From contig CAOJRU010000010.1 of the NCBI GenBank assembly GCA_948442365.1, forward strand, positions 1-64,000: a stretch of DNA of 64,000 bases, written 5' to 3'. The position numbers were made by a program, and so were the translations under genes. Position 1 is the first letter of the stretch. Every line of letters begins with the position of its first letter. Below are positions 53,101 to 62,051 of this stretch, piece after piece. The notes under the pieces were generated by a model that saw only the letters and a program-made list of their open reading frames with translations, was not told where the DNA came from and ran no database searches. Source of the DNA: an uncultured Clostridium sp. GTDB taxonomy: Bacteria; Bacillota; Clostridia; TANB77; CAG-508.

Positions 53101-54917
53101 ACGGAGATCCCTTGCCAGAAATTGTGCAAGAAAGACTAGATAAGGAATTAGATTCCATTATAAAAAATGGTTTTTCGGTGATGTATATTATTGCCCAAAA
53201 ATTGGTATGGAAATCTAATGAAGATGGCTATATAGTGGGATCCAGAGGATCCGTTGGTTCTTCGTTTGCAGCGAATATGACAGGAATCACAGAAGTTAAT
53301 TCCTTACCAGCCCATTATCGTTGCCCTAATTGTAAATTTTCAGACTTTACAGACTATGGTTATAAAAATGGATTCGATTTACCAGATAAGGAATGTCCGA
53401 AATGTGGTCACCCACTAGACAAAGACGGAATGGATATACCATTTGAAACTTTCTTGGGATTCAATGGAGATAAAGAACCAGATATTGACTTAAACTTTTC
53501 AGGAGAATATCAAGCCAAAGCCCATAGATATACCGAAGTTATCTTTGGAAAAGGAACAACTTTTAAAGCGGGAACCATAGGAACGATAGCAGACAAAACG
53601 GCATTTGGTTATGTAAAAAAATATTTTGAAGAAAGAAATATTCCGATTAACCGAGCCGAAACACAGAGATTAGCTAGTGGTTGTACAGGGATTAAAAGGA
53701 CAACAGGACAGCATCCAGGAGGAATTATTGTAGTACCAAAGGGAAGAGAGATCTATGAATTTTGTCCTGTGCAACATCCAGCAGATGACCCAAACTCAGA
53801 TATTGTAACGACTCATTTTGATTATCACTCCATTGACCAAAACTTGTTAAAACTAGATATACTAGGACATGACGATCCAACGATGATAAGAATGTTGCAA
53901 GACATTACAGGAATTGATCCAACCAAAGTACCATTAGATGACAAAGAAACGATGTCAATTTTTAGTTCAACCAAAGCACTGGGTGTAACGCCAGAACAGA
54001 TCCATTCAGAAGTAGGAAGCTTTGGAGTACCAGAATTTGGAACCAAATTTGTAAGAGGAATGTTAGTGGATACGAGACCAACAACATTTGATGAACTAAT
54101 TAGAATATCTGGACTATCTCATGGTACAGATGTGTGGCTAGGAAATGCGCAAAGTTTAATTGAAGCAGGAACCGTAACCTTACAAGATGCTATTTGCTGT
54201 CGTGATGACATTATGATATACTTAATCAAGCAAGGGTTACCACCAAATCCAGCTTTTAAAATCATGGAAACAGTACGTAAGGGAAAAGCCTTAAAAGACC
54301 CAGAAAAATGGGCAGAATATGTGTCCTTAATGAAAGAACATGAGGTACCAGATTGGTATATTAAATCTTGTGAAAAGATAAAATACATGTTTCCTAAAGC
54401 CCATGCAGCAGCCTATGTAACAAATGCTTTTCGCATTGCGTGGTTTAAAGTACATGAGCCATTGGCTTATTATGCTTCTTATTTCTCCATTAGAGCGGAC
54501 GAATTTGATAGTGAATGTATGATATTTGGAAAAGAAAAGGTAAAAAATAAAATGAAGGAAATTGACTTAGAGGGAAATGCGGCAACGGTTAAAGACAAGA
54601 ATATGTATGCTATTTTGGAATTAGTATTAGAAATGTATGAGAGAGGGTTTTACTTCTTACCAATGGACTTATATCAATCAGATGCCACCAAGTTCCTAGT
54701 AGAAGAAAATGGAATTCGACCGCCACTAAATAGTATACCTGGACTTGGAACCGTAGCAGCACAAGGAATTGTGCAAGCAAGAAAAGAAGGGAAATTTATG
54801 TCGATTGATGATTTAAAGATTCGTTCTAAGGTGGGAAATTCTGTTACTGATTTATTGAAGAGTTTTGGTTGCCTAGAAGGAATGAGTCAAAGCAACCAAA
54901 TGAGCTTGTTTGGCTAA
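50142..54917 (+). CDS. polC: DNA polymerase III PolC with two tandem OB domains
   Basis: 1591 residues, longer than typical PolC (about 1440). ATG at 50142; TTG at 50130 abuts the AGAAAGGA site and is less likely. Order: N-terminal domain, OB fold 1 (about 50880-51170, with GRVTLEGRLVAI and FDLYDGTGTITCK), OB fold 2 (about 51255-51545, GRIALQGEVIF and FDLYDGTSTITCK), PHP start (RVELHMHTQMSQMD), 3'-5' exonuclease (YCVLDLETTGFSA, VAHNAPFDIGF), PHP end, then the polymerase core (GSRGSVGSSFAAN, DIDLNFSGEYQ, FGKGTTFKAGTIGT). It is the leading-strand replicase of low-GC Gram-positives. The second OB domain is the unusual feature. Confidence 0.95.
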   Translation: MEQKPKKVGEIFSDYKTNANIKYAEVRSLNIIKKTNTLQVILYLDEYIEIKEIWYFENFLKERFRFEHIDVTIQYHEKVEKTSILEEWKNIIAYMSHKYPLMKPMLLLKSEVEIKENTIYIQMHIKGANFLRAKKTDKELQKTIKNLFGKEYVINITEKLSANEMKEMQEAIQKQEEKMIAHMEENRQQVSQKENDREEIEPYKDPDYVPPTDLEGYIPEEEIEMPAIEEQVYIMGKPSKAKEKQVKIKDITANDGRVTLEGRLVAINVRETKSGKGMIIFDLYDGTGTITCKSFGKDYTEGKEIEDKISNSKAIKATGKAGLDNYAGDVTVMVNTIVEISDSNLPELPSEEEIEDTPLILGSTQNITDPLVKVEDLGVDDGRIALQGEVIFTEDRTLKSGKTLFSFDLYDGTSTITCKAFLEKEKAKRTMKRIQNAKGLMVAGTAQMDTFSNELTIMANTIVETENGLKKETRQDNSEVKRVELHMHTQMSQMDAMTSAKDLIKRAMKWGMKSIAITDHGVVQAFPEAHKMLGYDNPDMKILYGVEAYLAPDKNAIVTNSKGQNIDTTYCVLDLETTGFSATTEKITEIGIMKIKEGEIIDQFSCFVNPQKHIPQRVTEVTNITDDMVKDAETIEQVFPKMLAFIQDSVLVAHNAPFDIGFLKQNAKNLGYEFDYTYLDTLSLAKDLFPDYKKYKLGKIAENLGIKVEVAHRALDDVDTTVKVFHIMMDMLKKRGAKTVDDIDEVSSTEETKKEEYKKLKTYHAIILAKNYIGLRNLYKLVSLSHLHYFYRKPRILKSLYKKYSEGLILGSACEAGELYQAIELGKTDEEIEAIANDYDYLEIQPTGNNQFLIRKEIVKDEETLRDINRKIVDIGEKLNKPVVATCDVHFMDPQDEVYRRILEAGQGYDDADHQAPLYLRTTEEMLEEFSYLGKEKAYEVVVTNTNLISDMCDRISPISPEKCPPHIPGCEQTIKDIAYEKAHQLYGDPLPEIVQERLDKELDSIIKNGFSVMYIIAQKLVWKSNEDGYIVGSRGSVGSSFAANMTGITEVNSLPAHYRCPNCKFSDFTDYGYKNGFDLPDKECPKCGHPLDKDGMDIPFETFLGFNGDKEPDIDLNFSGEYQAKAHRYTEVIFGKGTTFKAGTIGTIADKTAFGYVKKYFEERNIPINRAETQRLASGCTGIKRTTGQHPGGIIVVPKGREIYEFCPVQHPADDPNSDIVTTHFDYHSIDQNLLKLDILGHDDPTMIRMLQDITGIDPTKVPLDDKETMSIFSSTKALGVTPEQIHSEVGSFGVPEFGTKFVRGMLVDTRPTTFDELIRISGLSHGTDVWLGNAQSLIEAGTVTLQDAICCRDDIMIYLIKQGLPPNPAFKIMETVRKGKALKDPEKWAEYVSLMKEHEVPDWYIKSCEKIKYMFPKAHAAAYVTNAFRIAWFKVHEPLAYYASYFSIRADEFDSECMIFGKEKVKNKMKEIDLEGNAATVKDKNMYAILELVLEMYERGFYFLPMDLYQSDATKFLVEENGIRPPLNSIPGLGTVAAQGIVQARKEGKFMSIDDLKIRSKVGNSVTDLLKSFGCLEGMSQSNQMSLFG

Positions 54918-54956
54918 TATTGATAGAATAACAAATTTGATATGCAAACAAAAACA

Positions 54957-55017
54957 GGGCATGTAAGTTATCTAAAAGTCAAAAAATTTTTAGATAACTT
55001 ACATGCCCCTTTTTTTC
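54957..55017 (+). terminator. polC: intrinsic terminator of polC
   Basis: GGGCATGTAAGTTATCTAAAA pairs (21-bp arm, positions 54957-54977) with its complement ending at 55008, followed by CCTTTTTTT. Confidence 0.85.
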
Positions 55018-55033
55018 TAATTTAAGAAAATCG

Positions 55034-55738
55034 TTAAAATTCTATTTCTGAATTACTAATGAAATCTTGTTCTTTCATAGATGAAATATTATCTATTGGT
55101 TCATTAATTGATGAAGTGAAATTTTGTAATTCTGTTTGGAATTTTTTTCTTTTTCTTGCAAATGATTCTTTTTTCATTTCTTCTTTTTCTAAAATACGTG
55201 GTTCTGAAGCTATACATTGTGTTCTTGAACATCCATTAGAGAAGAGAGGTCTTGAGAATTCAAGTTTTCCAAAACATTCGCGTAAAGTTTTATATTCTTC
55301 TGATTTAGAATCGTAATTTCCTTCCGAATTGATATAAAATCTAGCACGATTTACAAATGTAACAAGATATATTCCATCTGGTTTGAGAGCTTTTGCAATC
55401 GTACGAATAGAAGATGGTTTAGCACTATATCTAAATTGAATAGCTATATCAAACGTACCTAAGAAATTTTCAGAGATATGCTCTATTGGTTCCTTAAAAG
55501 CTCTACCTGATTGATTAAAATTATAAAAAATGGATGGCTCAAATCCATAAACATCAGCTCCTAGCTCCAATAAATAATCAAAATGATATCCTCTACCCAT
55601 ACCAACATCTAATACTCTTTTATCGTAAATATCGATTTTTTTTTCATCTATGAAAGTATCAATCTCATCTCTAGCCATTTTATCAAGCATTTCAGTAACA
55701 AAGAATGAATGTTTTTTCCCTGTTAACCAATCTATCAT
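55034..55738 (-). CDS. class I SAM-dependent methyltransferase-like protein
   Basis: 234 residues from ATG at 55738 (AGGAGG upstream). SAM-binding motif I is VLDVGMGRGYHFDYLL, with an acidic residue after the next strand (YGFEPS). An unrelated basic, Lys-rich C-terminal tail of about 50 residues follows. Motif IV is weak (DIAIQFRYSAKPS), so catalysis is not assured. The start (LTGKKHSFFVTEMLDKMARDE) suggests a small-molecule or lipid class. It stands alone between polC and an HD protein. Confidence 0.72.
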   Translation of the reverse strand: MIDWLTGKKHSFFVTEMLDKMARDEIDTFIDEKKIDIYDKRVLDVGMGRGYHFDYLLELGADVYGFEPSIFYNFNQSGRAFKEPIEHISENFLGTFDIAIQFRYSAKPSSIRTIAKALKPDGIYLVTFVNRARFYINSEGNYDSKSEEYKTLRECFGKLEFSRPLFSNGCSRTQCIASEPRILEKEEMKKESFARKRKKFQTELQNFTSSINEPIDNISSMKEQDFISNSEIEF

Positions 55739-55926
55739 GAGAAAACCTCCTAATCAAATATTATGTAAAAATTATATCATAAAGCAAACGAAAAGTAAAC
55801 ATAAAACCAGAAATGTAATTATTACAAAATTACATAATGTATGTTTTCGATTTTTAAAATTGTACAAAAGTTGACAAAGCAATCAACGTAATATAAAATA
55901 AGGAAAAAATAAAATGGGAGACAATT

Positions 55927-56985
55927 ATGAAAAGATATTTAGAAACAGTAAGACCAGAAACAATAGAATACTTTAAAATACTATCACCAGAAGGAATACC
56001 AGAATTCTTAAATCCATACATAGAAACGCCAGAAATGCAGAAACAAGGGAAAATCAGTACATCTTGTGGAACCGTATATTCCAAACTTTTTGATTATAAA
56101 ATTTTAAATACAACATTAGACCATAGCATAGGAGTTGCTTTAATTATATGGAATTTTACGAAAAATAAGAAACAAACCCTAGCAGGACTGTTTCATGATA
56201 TAGCTACCCCAGTATTTAAGCATGCTATTGATTTCATGAATGGAGATTATGAAACTCAAGAATCAACAGAAGAATTAACCTATCAAGTAATTCACGAATC
56301 AAAAGAAATTATGACTTTATTAGAGAAAGACGAAATAACAATAGAGGAAGTGGTAGACTATCATATTTATCCAATTGCAGATAATGATACACCGCAATTA
56401 TCCAGTGATCGACTAGAATATACACTTTCTAATGGTTTAGGGGCAACCAAAGAACTATGGAATTTAGAAGAAATACAAGAAATGTATGAAAACATAGAAA
56501 TACAAAAAAATGAAGAAGGAATTGAAGAATTAGGATTTAAAAGTCAAGAAATGGCAGAAAAATTTGTGCATGGTATGAGTGAGTTATCTTCTATTTATAT
56601 AGAAAATAGGACCAAATTTTCGATGCAATTTTTAGCGGATATACTAAAGAAAATGATGAAAGACAATATAATTAGTCAAAAAGATTTATATATTTTATCG
56701 GAAGAAGAGATAATAGATAAGATTGAGAATTGTAAAATAGGCAACATTGCTAAAAATTTTGAAAGTTGGAGAAATGCTATTAAAATAGAAGAAAGTAAAA
56801 CACCAGTAATTGGCAAATATTGTGTAAGTATCACCAATGCAAAAATAAGGTTTATTAATCCATTAGTGAAGATTAAAAATGAATCCATAAGAATTAGTAA
56901 AATTTCAGAAATGGCTAGAGCAGATATTGAAAGAGCAAGAAACTTTAAAACTGAGAAATATGCTTACTTAGATTTTAAATTTTAA
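55927..56985 (+). CDS. HD-domain phosphohydrolase
   Basis: 352 residues with a predicted HD-superfamily metal site: LDHSIGVALIIW (His), LFHDIATPVFKH (HD) and SSDRLEYTL (second Asp, as in dNTPase-like HD proteins). It has a helical C-terminal extension and no membrane segment. Nucleotide or phosphate-ester hydrolysis is the general family activity; substrate unknown. Ribosome site GGGAG. DUF1294 gene follows 23 bp downstream. Confidence 0.82.
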   Translation: MKRYLETVRPETIEYFKILSPEGIPEFLNPYIETPEMQKQGKISTSCGTVYSKLFDYKILNTTLDHSIGVALIIWNFTKNKKQTLAGLFHDIATPVFKHAIDFMNGDYETQESTEELTYQVIHESKEIMTLLEKDEITIEEVVDYHIYPIADNDTPQLSSDRLEYTLSNGLGATKELWNLEEIQEMYENIEIQKNEEGIEELGFKSQEMAEKFVHGMSELSSIYIENRTKFSMQFLADILKKMMKDNIISQKDLYILSEEEIIDKIENCKIGNIAKNFESWRNAIKIEESKTPVIGKYCVSITNAKIRFINPLVKIKNESIRISKISEMARADIERARNFKTEKYAYLDFKF

Positions 56986-57008
56986 TATAGAAAAGAGAGG
57001 AAAATAAG

Positions 57009-57320
57009 ATGTTTGAACAACAAGCAACCATAAATTTTGAAGAAGTATTTTCAATACAAAATATATTACTTTATTTATTAGCTGTTAATGCTTTTGGTTT
57101 TTTCATCATGTGGCTAGATAAAAGAAAAGCCAAAAAAGGTTCATGGAGAATTCCAGAAAAAACATTATTTATAGTTACCGCTTTAGGAGGCGGAATTGGA
57201 ACGATTGTGGGAATGTATACATTTAGACACAAAACACAGAAACTTAATTTTGTGATAGGTTTTCCATTTATTACAATACTAGAAATAATAGGAATTATAT
57301 GGTTTTTTCTGGCAAAATAA
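57009..57320 (+). CDS. DUF1294 membrane protein
   Basis: 103 residues with three hydrophobic segments and the DUF1294 signature: MWLDKRKAKKGSWRIPEKTL followed by ALGGGIGTIVGMYTFRHKT, and a final hydrophobic helix. Widespread, function unknown. Ribosome site AGAGAGG. A long terminator hairpin follows. Confidence 0.87.
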   Translation: MFEQQATINFEEVFSIQNILLYLLAVNAFGFFIMWLDKRKAKKGSWRIPEKTLFIVTALGGGIGTIVGMYTFRHKTQKLNFVIGFPFITILEIIGIIWFFLAK

Positions 57321-57343
57321 AAAATTATGTAACTTGTAGAAGA

Positions 57344-57397
57344 AAAGGAAAGATAGAAAATGCTTTATTTATAAGCATTTTCTATCTTTCCTTTTTA
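57344..57397 (+). terminator. intrinsic terminator
   Basis: GGAAAGATAGAAAATGCTT pairs with AAGCATTTTCTATCTTTCC, followed by TTTTT. Confidence 0.85.
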
Positions 57398-57480
57398 TGG
57401 TATAAAATAAAAAAGAGAGTACACATAAAAAGTGGCAAACATAAAAGAAAAGTTAAGATATTATAGCAACTAAATTAAAA

Positions 57481-57792
57481 TGTGAACAACTCATGAACGA
57501 AAAACAAGTAAACTAAGTTATTCACAAAGTTATCCACAGTTTCCACATTCGAAAATAAAAAATAGAAATGGAAAAAAAGAAAAAAAGCAGGAAACATAAA
57601 ACAGAAAAGAATACATAATTGTAACAAGAATGTAATATTATTGTAACATAAATAGTGAAATGTTATAAAAAATGTCGAAAAAATGATGTTTCAAAAAGGA
57701 ACTCTATAAAATTAAAAATAGGAATGAAATATTTTTGTAATTATTTTGTAAAAAAGAAAAAGCAATATAAGTTAAAATTTGATTGTGGATAA
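57481..57792. other. DnaA-box cluster in an AT-rich gene-free region
   Basis: The 480 bp between the terminator at 57397 and the rhodanese gene hold no ORF. DnaA-like 9-mers: TTATTCACA (57518-57526), a perfect TTATCCACA (57530-57538), GTTTCCACA (57539-57547), TGTGGATAA (57784-57792, minus strand) and a looser TGTGAACAA (57481-57489). Poly-A/T-rich sequence lies between them. The first three have the close spacing seen at replication origins. Confidence 0.55.
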
Positions 57793-57878
57793 CTTGAAAA
57801 ATAGAGTGGAAAATAACGAAAAATGTAAAAAAGCATATAATAAATAGAAGAATTAGTTTTAGAAAAAGGAGAAAAGTT

Positions 57879-58214
57879 ATGTTACACAAGTTAAAATGTG
57901 CATTTTACAGAAATAGATGTTGCACGCAAGCAGAAATTGATCAACAGCAATTGGAAAAAATGGTAAAAGAAGGTGCTATATTAGTAGATGTTAGAAGCCC
58001 ACAAGAGTTTGAAGAAGGACATTTAGATAAGGCTATTTTATTACCAGAATATGAAATAAAGGAGAATGTGAATCAAATTTTACCAAATCAATCACAAACT
58101 ATTATTGTTTATTGTAGTACAGGACATAGAGGTCAAAAGGCACAACGTATCTTGCAACGACTTGGCTATCAAAAAGTATACAATTTGTGTCATGGGTTAG
58201 AGAACAATTTTTGA
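57879..58214 (+). CDS. single-domain rhodanese-like protein
   Basis: 111 residues with ribosome site AAAAGGAGAAAAG. Rhodanese fold: GAILVDVRSPQEFEEGHL, then the active-site loop IVYCSTGHRGQKA with catalytic Cys, and GYQKVYNLCHGL. It may carry persulfide sulfur. A Cys-containing N-terminal stretch (LKCAFYRNRCCTQ) is unusual and could be a second redox site. It lies just downstream of the DnaA-box region. Confidence 0.9.
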   Translation: MLHKLKCAFYRNRCCTQAEIDQQQLEKMVKEGAILVDVRSPQEFEEGHLDKAILLPEYEIKENVNQILPNQSQTIIVYCSTGHRGQKAQRILQRLGYQKVYNLCHGLENNF

Positions 58215-58331
58215 CATCAGACAAAAAGGAATGTTATAATTATGGCAATAATACTACAATTAGAAAAAGTGGTATTTTAAAAACAATTAATTGATTGTAT
58301 CACGCATTATTACAAGGAAGGAGAAAGCTTT

Positions 58332-58694
58332 ATGATGATATTTAAAATAGCAATAACAATTATTGCTGCAGTATTAGTATTACCAATAGAATATATTTTT
58401 TTCCCTAAGTTAGTTCGGCCGGAAAGAAAAAGAAAAATGGATGAAGAGATAGACATATTCTTAGAGATGGAGATAATAGCGGGAATCGTAGAAATGATAG
58501 CTATAGTCTTAATCTCAATAGCAATAAGTTACCTATGTTTGTGGGAAAATCCATGTGGGTTATTATGTATGGCATATCCTATTTTTTGGCAATTCATTTG
58601 GGCATGTACATCTTTGCAAAAAAGATTACTGCCAGTGGTATTACCAATATTGATAATTGCTTTTATTGGTTGCATATTACCAATTATAAATTAG
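58332..58694 (+). CDS. small membrane protein, contains an unshifted CGG
   Basis: 120 residues, with AAGGAG 10 nt before tandem ATG codons. Hydrophobic helices: IAITIIAAVLVLPIEYIFF, a central one from about residue 50 (AGIVEMIAIVLISIAISYL) and a C-terminal one (PVVLPILIIAFIGCILPII). A charged PERKRKMDEE loop lies between. Codon 29 is CGG (58416-58418). A +1 shift there would reach a stop within about 12 codons, so the full protein needs zero frame. No family recognised; a 67-codon ORF in another frame at 58535-58738 has no ribosome site. Confidence 0.6.
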   Translation: MMIFKIAITIIAAVLVLPIEYIFFPKLVRPERKRKMDEEIDIFLEMEIIAGIVEMIAIVLISIAISYLCLWENPCGLLCMAYPIFWQFIWACTSLQKRLLPVVLPILIIAFIGCILPIIN

Positions 58695-58758
58695 GATTAA
58701 AAAATGAACCAGAAGTTTTTAAGATTTTATGTAATTAAATCAAATGCGTGATAAAAGC

Positions 58759-58793
58759 AAAAAGTCTTCACTAAATTAAGTGAGGATTTTTTG
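58759..58793 (+). terminator. intrinsic terminator
   Basis: AAAAGTCTTCACT pairs with AGTGAGGATTTTTT, ending in T-rich sequence before lepA. Confidence 0.7.
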
Positions 58794-58861
58794 TTTTATT
58801 CATTAAACATTGAATATTTAATTGTTTTATGCTAAAATGAACCAAAAAGAATGGAGGAAAT

Positions 58862-60676
58862 ATGAATAACAGACAAGAACACATCAGAAATTTTAGTATC
58901 ATTGCACATATAGATCATGGAAAATCAACCTTAGCAGATCGACTAATTGAAATGACAGGGGTATTATCCAAAAGAGAAATGGAAAGCCAAGTCTTAGACA
59001 ATATGGAAATAGAAAAAGAGAGAGGTATTACCATCAAATCACAGGCTGTTAGAATGATATACAAAGCCAAAGATGGTCAAGAATATACTTTAAATTTAAT
59101 TGACACACCAGGTCATGTTGATTTCAATTATGAAGTGTCCAGAAGTTTGGCAGCATGTGATGGCGCTATTTTAGTAGTAGATTCTAGTCAGGGAGTCGAA
59201 GCACAAACATTAGCTAATGTTTATTTAGCCATTGATAGCAATTTAGAAATATTACCAGTTTTAAATAAAATTGATTTGCCAAATGCAAGAGTGGAAGAAG
59301 TCAAACAAGAAATAGAAGATATTATAGGAATACCAGCAGAAGAAGCACCTTGTATTTCAGCCAAGTCAGGATTAAATGTGGAGGAAGTCCTAGAAAAAAT
59401 TGTAACAGACTTGCCTTTCCCAAAAGGTAATGAAAATGAAAAATTAAAATGTCTTATATTTGATTCTTATTATGATAATTACAAAGGAGCAGTTGCCTAT
59501 GTAAGAGTGATGGATGGGACTGTAAAAGTAGGAGATGAAATTAAACTAATGGCCACCAATAAAACTTTTACAGTAGTAGAAGTGGGCTGTTTTGTTCCAG
59601 GTTCTTATATGCCAACCAATGAAATGAAAGCGGGAGAAGTTGGTTATATAGCTGCTAGTATCAAAAATTTAGCAGATATTCAAGTAGGAGATACCATTAC
59701 GTTAAAAAATAATCCAGCAGAGGAACCACTAAAAGGATATAAAAAAGTAACGCCAATGGTTTATTGTGGATTATATCCAATTGATGGAAGCCAATATGAA
59801 GCATTAAAAGAGGCACTAGAAAAATTAAAATTAAATGATGCAGCTCTAGAATATGAAGCAGAAACGTCGGCGGCTTTAGGATTTGGATTTCGTTGTGGAT
59901 TTTTGGGATTACTTCATTTAGAGATTATAGAAGAAAGAATTGATCGAGAATTTGACTTGGGACTTATCACTACAGCACCATCTGTTATTTATAAAGTGTA
60001 TAAAACAGATGGTACAGTAGTTGAATTATACAATCCAGAAGACTTACCAAAACCACAAGAAATATCTTATATGGAAGAACCTTTTGTAACAGCAAATATC
60101 TTGACACCAAAAGACTATGTGGGAAATATTATGGAACTATGTCAAAGAAGACGTGGTGTTTATATGGATATGAAATATCTAGATGAGAATCGAGTTACGT
60201 TAGTATACGAAATGCCACTTAATGAGATTATTTATGATTTCTTTGATCATTTAAAATCAAAAACAAAAGGATATGCCTCTTTAGATTATGAATTTAAAGA
60301 ATATAGAAGATCCAATCTAGTAAAATTAGATATTCATATTAATGGAGAACCAGTGGATGCCTTAAGTTTTATTGTACATAAAGATAGTAGCTACGATAGA
60401 GGAAAGAAAATGGTTGAAAAATTGAAAACAGTTATCCCAAGAAAACTATTCAAAATACCAATTCAAGCAGCAGTTGGAGGACAAATTATAGCAAGGGAAA
60501 CGATCTCTGCCATGAGAAAAGATGTACTAGCCAAGTGTTATGGTGGTGATATCACAAGAAAGAAAAAATTATTAGAAAAGCAAAAAAGAGGAAAGAAGAA
60601 AATGCGTGAGATTGGAAATGTAGAAATACCACAAGAAGCATTTTTAAGTGTGTTAAAATTAGATGATGAAACATGA
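58862..60676 (+). CDS. lepA: elongation factor 4 (LepA)
   Basis: 604 residues, full length. A translational GTPase that back-translocates or rescues ribosomes and assists initiation. G motifs: [15 protein letters not shown] (G1), [10 protein letters not shown] (G2), [12 protein letters not shown] (G3), NKIDLPNA (G4), SAKSG (G5). The LepA-specific C-terminal domain is present ([20 protein letters not shown] and [20 protein letters not shown]). Ribosome site GGAGG. A HAD hydrolase gene follows 17 bp downstream. Confidence 0.97.
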   Translation: MNNRQEHIRNFSIIAHIDHGKSTLADRLIEMTGVLSKREMESQVLDNMEIEKERGITIKSQAVRMIYKAKDGQEYTLNLIDTPGHVDFNYEVSRSLAACDGAILVVDSSQGVEAQTLANVYLAIDSNLEILPVLNKIDLPNARVEEVKQEIEDIIGIPAEEAPCISAKSGLNVEEVLEKIVTDLPFPKGNENEKLKCLIFDSYYDNYKGAVAYVRVMDGTVKVGDEIKLMATNKTFTVVEVGCFVPGSYMPTNEMKAGEVGYIAASIKNLADIQVGDTITLKNNPAEEPLKGYKKVTPMVYCGLYPIDGSQYEALKEALEKLKLNDAALEYEAETSAALGFGFRCGFLGLLHLEIIEERIDREFDLGLITTAPSVIYKVYKTDGTVVELYNPEDLPKPQEISYMEEPFVTANILTPKDYVGNIMELCQRRRGVYMDMKYLDENRVTLVYEMPLNEIIYDFFDHLKSKTKGYASLDYEFKEYRRSNLVKLDIHINGEPVDALSFIVHKDSSYDRGKKMVEKLKTVIPRKLFKIPIQAAVGGQIIARETISAMRKDVLAKCYGGDITRKKKLLEKQKRGKKKMREIGNVEIPQEAFLSVLKLDDET

Positions 60677-60693
60677 TTTTGGAGGGGAAATTG

Positions 60694-61545
60694 ATGTATA
60701 AAATGGTGGTACTGGATTTAGATGGGACTTTATTAAATGATAAAAAACAAGTATCAAAAAGAAATGTAGAAATAATCAATAAAATACAGAAAGAGAAAGG
60801 TGTTCTTTTTGTGATAGCTACTGGGCAAAATATAAAAAATATTTCTTATATAATTGAGACGATTGGAAAGGCTATTAATCAATATATAATAGCTTCCAAT
60901 GGAGCCATTATAAAAGATAATGTAAAAAATGATTATTTGCTAAAAAGACATTTTAATCAAGAAGAAGCAATTAGAGTAATAGATAATTATAAAAAATTAC
61001 ATTTAAGAGGAATTTTACATACTGATAAGGGAACAGTAACAGATGGAAATAGAGAAGCAGAAACGAATAAAAATACCAAACTAGTACAAGATATGAAAAA
61101 ATTTTATATCGAGAATTCTATTTCAGACACACCTATGTTTACTTTATGTGGTGAAGAATTAAATTTAAGAAAGATGAAACAAGAAATAGAAGTTAATTTT
61201 AAGGATATAGAGTCAACGGATATTTGCCATTTTGTTGTAGATACAGGAAAAGAACATTATGAAACAGACTACCTAGATGTCATTAAGAAAAATGCTACTA
61301 AGGCCAATGCTATTAAAATATTAGCGGATTATTTACAGATTCATAAAGAAGATATTGTTATTATGGGAGATGGAGCAAATGATATATCTATGTTTGAGAT
61401 GTCTGGCTATAAAGTAGCAATGGGAAATGCAGATGAGAATTTGAAGAAAAAAGCAGATTTTATAACAGATAATAATAATGAAGATGGAGTTGCTAAAGCA
61501 TTAGAAGAGATTTTTTATAAAGAAGAAAAAGCTTGTGTACAATAA
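60694..61545 (+). CDS. Cof-type HAD-IIB hydrolase
   Basis: 283 residues from ATG at 60694 (GGAGGGG 6 nt upstream). HAD motif I MVVLDLDGTLLND, motif II around IIASNGAI, motif III Lys in KKNATKANAIKIL, motif IV IVIMGDGANDISMFEMSG. Domain order and the C2B cap identify a sugar-phosphate or flavin-phosphate phosphatase of the Cof/YidA group; substrate not predictable. Probably cotranscribed with lepA. Confidence 0.92.
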   Translation: MYKMVVLDLDGTLLNDKKQVSKRNVEIINKIQKEKGVLFVIATGQNIKNISYIIETIGKAINQYIIASNGAIIKDNVKNDYLLKRHFNQEEAIRVIDNYKKLHLRGILHTDKGTVTDGNREAETNKNTKLVQDMKKFYIENSISDTPMFTLCGEELNLRKMKQEIEVNFKDIESTDICHFVVDTGKEHYETDYLDVIKKNATKANAIKILADYLQIHKEDIVIMGDGANDISMFEMSGYKVAMGNADENLKKKADFITDNNNEDGVAKALEEIFYKEEKACVQ

Positions 61546-61577
61546 AAACAGGGCTCTCCCTTCTGAGAAAGCCCTGT
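61543..61577 (-). terminator. intrinsic terminator of the leftward membrane gene
   Basis: ACAGGGC (61548-61554) pairs with GCCCTGT (61571-61577); on the minus strand a TTTTT run follows. It serves the gene at 61610-61948 and may act weakly on the HAD gene. Confidence 0.65.
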
Positions 61578-61609
61578 TCTCCCCATGAACAATAGGGGAA
61601 TGTACTCAA

Positions 61610-61948
61610 TTAATAGTTGCTTTCAATATATATTGCGATTACAATAGATATGCAACTAAAGAGGAACAGAAATCCAGAACAAACAATATGACCGGAATTC
61701 ATTGAAATAGCAGATAAGACGAATCCTATCACTAAAGACAACGCCTTCAATCCTGGATGTGTTCCATCAGGTTTTGTGTCCATGTGATCTGCGATAACTG
61801 CTATCATACTAAATACCAAATGGAGAAAGAGAACTCCAGCACAGTTACAACCATTCTGTGTGCCAACAGGAATTTTGGTAAGAAGGAAGCCACAAATAGT
61901 AGCACCTCCTATCCGGATTAATAAGCCAAGAAATCCTTTTGTTTTCAT
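61610..61948 (-). CDS. small membrane protein, contains an unshifted CGG
   Basis: 112 residues from ATG at 61948, with AGGAGG 8 nt upstream. Four hydrophobic segments; polar motif IADHMDTKPDGTHPGLKAL between helices 2 and 3. Codon 12 is CGG followed by ATA; skipping its C would give GGA TAG, an immediate stop. So either CGG is read as Arg here or a shift would switch the gene off. Slightly less AT-rich than its neighbours. Family not recognised. Confidence 0.7.
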   Translation of the reverse strand: MKTKGFLGLLIRIGGATICGFLLTKIPVGTQNGCNCAGVLFLHLVFSMIAVIADHMDTKPDGTHPGLKALSLVIGFVLSAISMNSGHIVCSGFLFLFSCISIVIAIYIESNY

Positions 61949-62051
61949 GGTGAGTACCTCCTAAAATTTGATGTAATAATTATATCATAAATCGACATAA
62001 AAGTAAAATAAAATATGTCAACTAAATATAAATAAAAAAGGGTGAAGAAAA

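Noticed and set aside
58535..58738. Alternative-frame ORF inside the small membrane protein gene
   Set aside because: No ribosome site, starts within the better-supported 58332 gene, and the shift needed to join them does not fall at the CGG.
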